From an archaeon (GTDB taxonomy: Archaea > Methanobacteriota > Methanobacteria > Methanobacteriales > Methanobacteriaceae): a DNA stretch of 7,009 bases. How positions within the stretch are numbered: the stretch's first letter is position 1; each line of letters begins with the position of its first letter. The notes below the pieces were generated by a model, which saw only the letters and a list, made by a program, of their open reading frames with translations, ran no database searches and was not told the DNA's origin. This document shows positions 6,209 through 7,009 of this stretch, in pieces. The position numbers and the translations under genes were made by a program. Location of the stretch: assembly GCA_024409145.1 (NCBI GenBank), contig JAKSUF010000073.1:1-7009 (forward strand). Direction: 5' to 3'.

Positions 6209-6304
6209 GTAGATAACTAAAATCTTAGAAGAGTATTAATCTTAGTGGATGCTAAAATTTTAGAAAACTAACTTTAATAAGTAGATAACTAAAATCTTAG
6301 AAGA
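6209..6304. repeat. Spaced repeat with three CTAAAATYTTAG palindromes
   Basis: A 24-bp sequence beginning GTAGATAACTAAAATCTTAG is identical at 6209-6232 and 6281-6304. A diverged copy (GTGGATGCTAAAATTTTAG) begins midway at 6245, so starts are 36 bp apart. Each contains a 12-bp palindrome or near-palindrome at 6217-6228, 6252-6263 and 6289-6300. They lie 111-194 bp upstream of the rubrerythrin ATG. They could be operator sites or a decaying repeat. Confidence 0.8.
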
Positions 6305-6310
6305 ACTATT

Positions 6311-6349
6311 TAAGATTTAATATCTGCAAATGAAATTAATTAAATCTTA
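6311..6349. repeat. 11-bp inverted repeat with 17-base loop
   Basis: TAAGATTTAAT (6311-6321) and ATTAAATCTTA (6339-6349) are exact reverse complements. It lies in gene-free sequence just right of the spaced palindromes. Function unknown; AT-only stems of this length can arise by chance in such composition. Confidence 0.6.
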
Positions 6350-6414
6350 TTAGAAATGATTAAATGAATTGAAAATTGTTTTAATCAGATCTTAGAAAAA
6401 AGATTAATTAAATA

Positions 6415-6458
6415 AGTTAAGAACTGTTTCTTGGATTGGTACAAATGTGTTCTTAACT
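6415..6458. repeat. 10-bp inverted repeat enclosing a G-richer loop
   Basis: AGTTAAGAAC (6415-6424) and GTTCTTAACT (6449-6458) are exact reverse complements around a 24-base loop containing CTTGGATTGGTAC. The segment is richer in G and C than its surroundings, which in AT-rich archaea can mark a structured RNA. No known RNA family was recognised. Confidence 0.55.
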
Positions 6459-6867
6459 AAACATAGTATGAAAATATTAGTATTTAAATGTTTCTATTTT
6501 TGTTTAAAAAATTTTAAAAAAAATCTACATAAAAATATAATTTTAAAAAAAAATTAAACAAACTCACAATAATTTCAAACAAACATATATAAATAACACA
6601 ACATAGGAATTTAGTTATAACACAATAAAACAAAAAACTATATAAACCACAGAAACTAGAGAAATGTTTCAATATAATCGAACAAAAAATAATAATCAAA
6701 TCCTAAGCAAAATTTAAAATAAAAAACAAAAAACCAATTAAAAAATGAACAAAAATACAACAAATTAATAAAACCAATAAAAATTAAATAAAATTTAAAA
6801 AATGTTCAAATCAAAAAAAGAAATATGTAAAAATAATATACCCAACACTAAAAGAATAAATAAAATA

Positions 6868-6890
6868 TCTATAAAAAGTGAGTTTATAGA
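6868..6890. terminator. Possible terminator hairpin near the right edge
   Basis: TCTATAAA (6868-6875) and TTTATAGA (6883-6890) form an 8-bp stem with a 7-base loop. On the minus strand it is followed by T-rich sequence (TATTTTATTTATTCTTTT), so it may end a minus-strand gene lying right of the window. Confidence 0.4.
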
Positions 6891-7009
6891 ATTAAATTTG
6901 ATTCCCATTTTATTTTTAAATAATAATTATTTTTCAATTTTTATAAATTAAGCACATTAATTTAATCGAAAATTAACAGTCTTTTTTATTATCCAAATAC
7001 AAACCAACA

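Larger units (their letters stand above)
6107..7009. other. Long gene-free region upstream of rubrerythrin
   Basis: I find no convincing coding region in about 900 bp. The left part (to about 6480) carries the palindromic and inverted repeats listed separately and should include the rubrerythrin promoter; TTAATTAAAA near 6149-6158 on the minus strand is one weak TATA candidate. From about 6515 to 6860 the plus strand is mostly A with some C and very little G. No tRNA, rRNA or CRISPR was seen. Confidence 0.6.

Noticed and set aside
6209..6304. CRISPR-like array
   Set aside because: Only two exact 24-bp copies with a diverged middle copy and spacers of about 12 bp; too few and too short, with no cas genes nearby.
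6415..6458. tRNA-like fold
   Set aside because: The 10-bp stem and GGTACAAAT loop hint at a tRNA arm, but there is no D-arm, anticodon arm or acceptor stem arrangement.
6468..6557. Plus-strand 29-codon frame starting MKILVFKCFYF
   Set aside because: No Shine-Dalgarno sequence, Lys/Asn/Phe composition expected from AT-rich noise, and no family resemblance.
6514..6699. Minus-strand 61-residue frame rich in Phe, Tyr, Cys and Ile
   Set aside because: It comes from A-rich sequence read in reverse and looks like a transmembrane peptide by composition alone; no ribosome binding site is evident.

Overview
The window is very AT-rich and looks like chromosome of a methanogenic archaeon of the order Methanobacteriales, most likely Methanosphaera or Methanobrevibacter. 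The evidence is the adjacent hdrC-hdrB pair without hdrA beside it (the arrangement known for this order), archaeal TATA boxes of the TTTATATA type, AGGTG/GGAGGTGAT ribosome binding sites, and long A/T-rich intergenic stretches. The genus is inferred from composition, not proven.

Layout, left to right. At 1-152 there is a T-rich (minus-strand) tandem repeat and an intrinsic-type terminator closing the hdr operon. At 151-2223 (minus) lie hdrC then hdrB, subunits of the CoB-CoM heterodisulfide reductase that completes methanogenesis. HdrC carries an unusual acidic N-terminal extension of about 200 residues containing a perfect 87-bp tandem duplication. The operon has a good TATA box and a leader hairpin. 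At 2428-4169 (minus) lie xseA then xseB, exodeoxyribonuclease VII, a mainly bacterial nuclease; xseA starts with TTG behind a near-perfect Shine-Dalgarno sequence. At 4369-5106 (plus) is a 245-residue protein that looks like a cut-down tRNA-guanine transglycosylase/archaeosine synthase barrel without its zinc site. At 5107-5560 is a convergent intergenic region with a large 46-bp hairpin. At 5561-6106 (minus) is a rubrerythrin with all di-iron and rubredoxin ligands. From 6107 to 7009 I find no convincing gene, but there are spaced palindromes, several inverted repeats and strongly strand-asymmetric A-rich sequence.

The genes do not form one pathway: they are core energy metabolism (Hdr), DNA repair (ExoVII), a probable tRNA-modification relative, and oxidative-stress defence (rubrerythrin). 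No CRISPR array, transposase, tRNA or rRNA gene was seen. The most novel items are the HdrC extension, the degenerate TGT-like protein, and the structured non-coding DNA around rubrerythrin.
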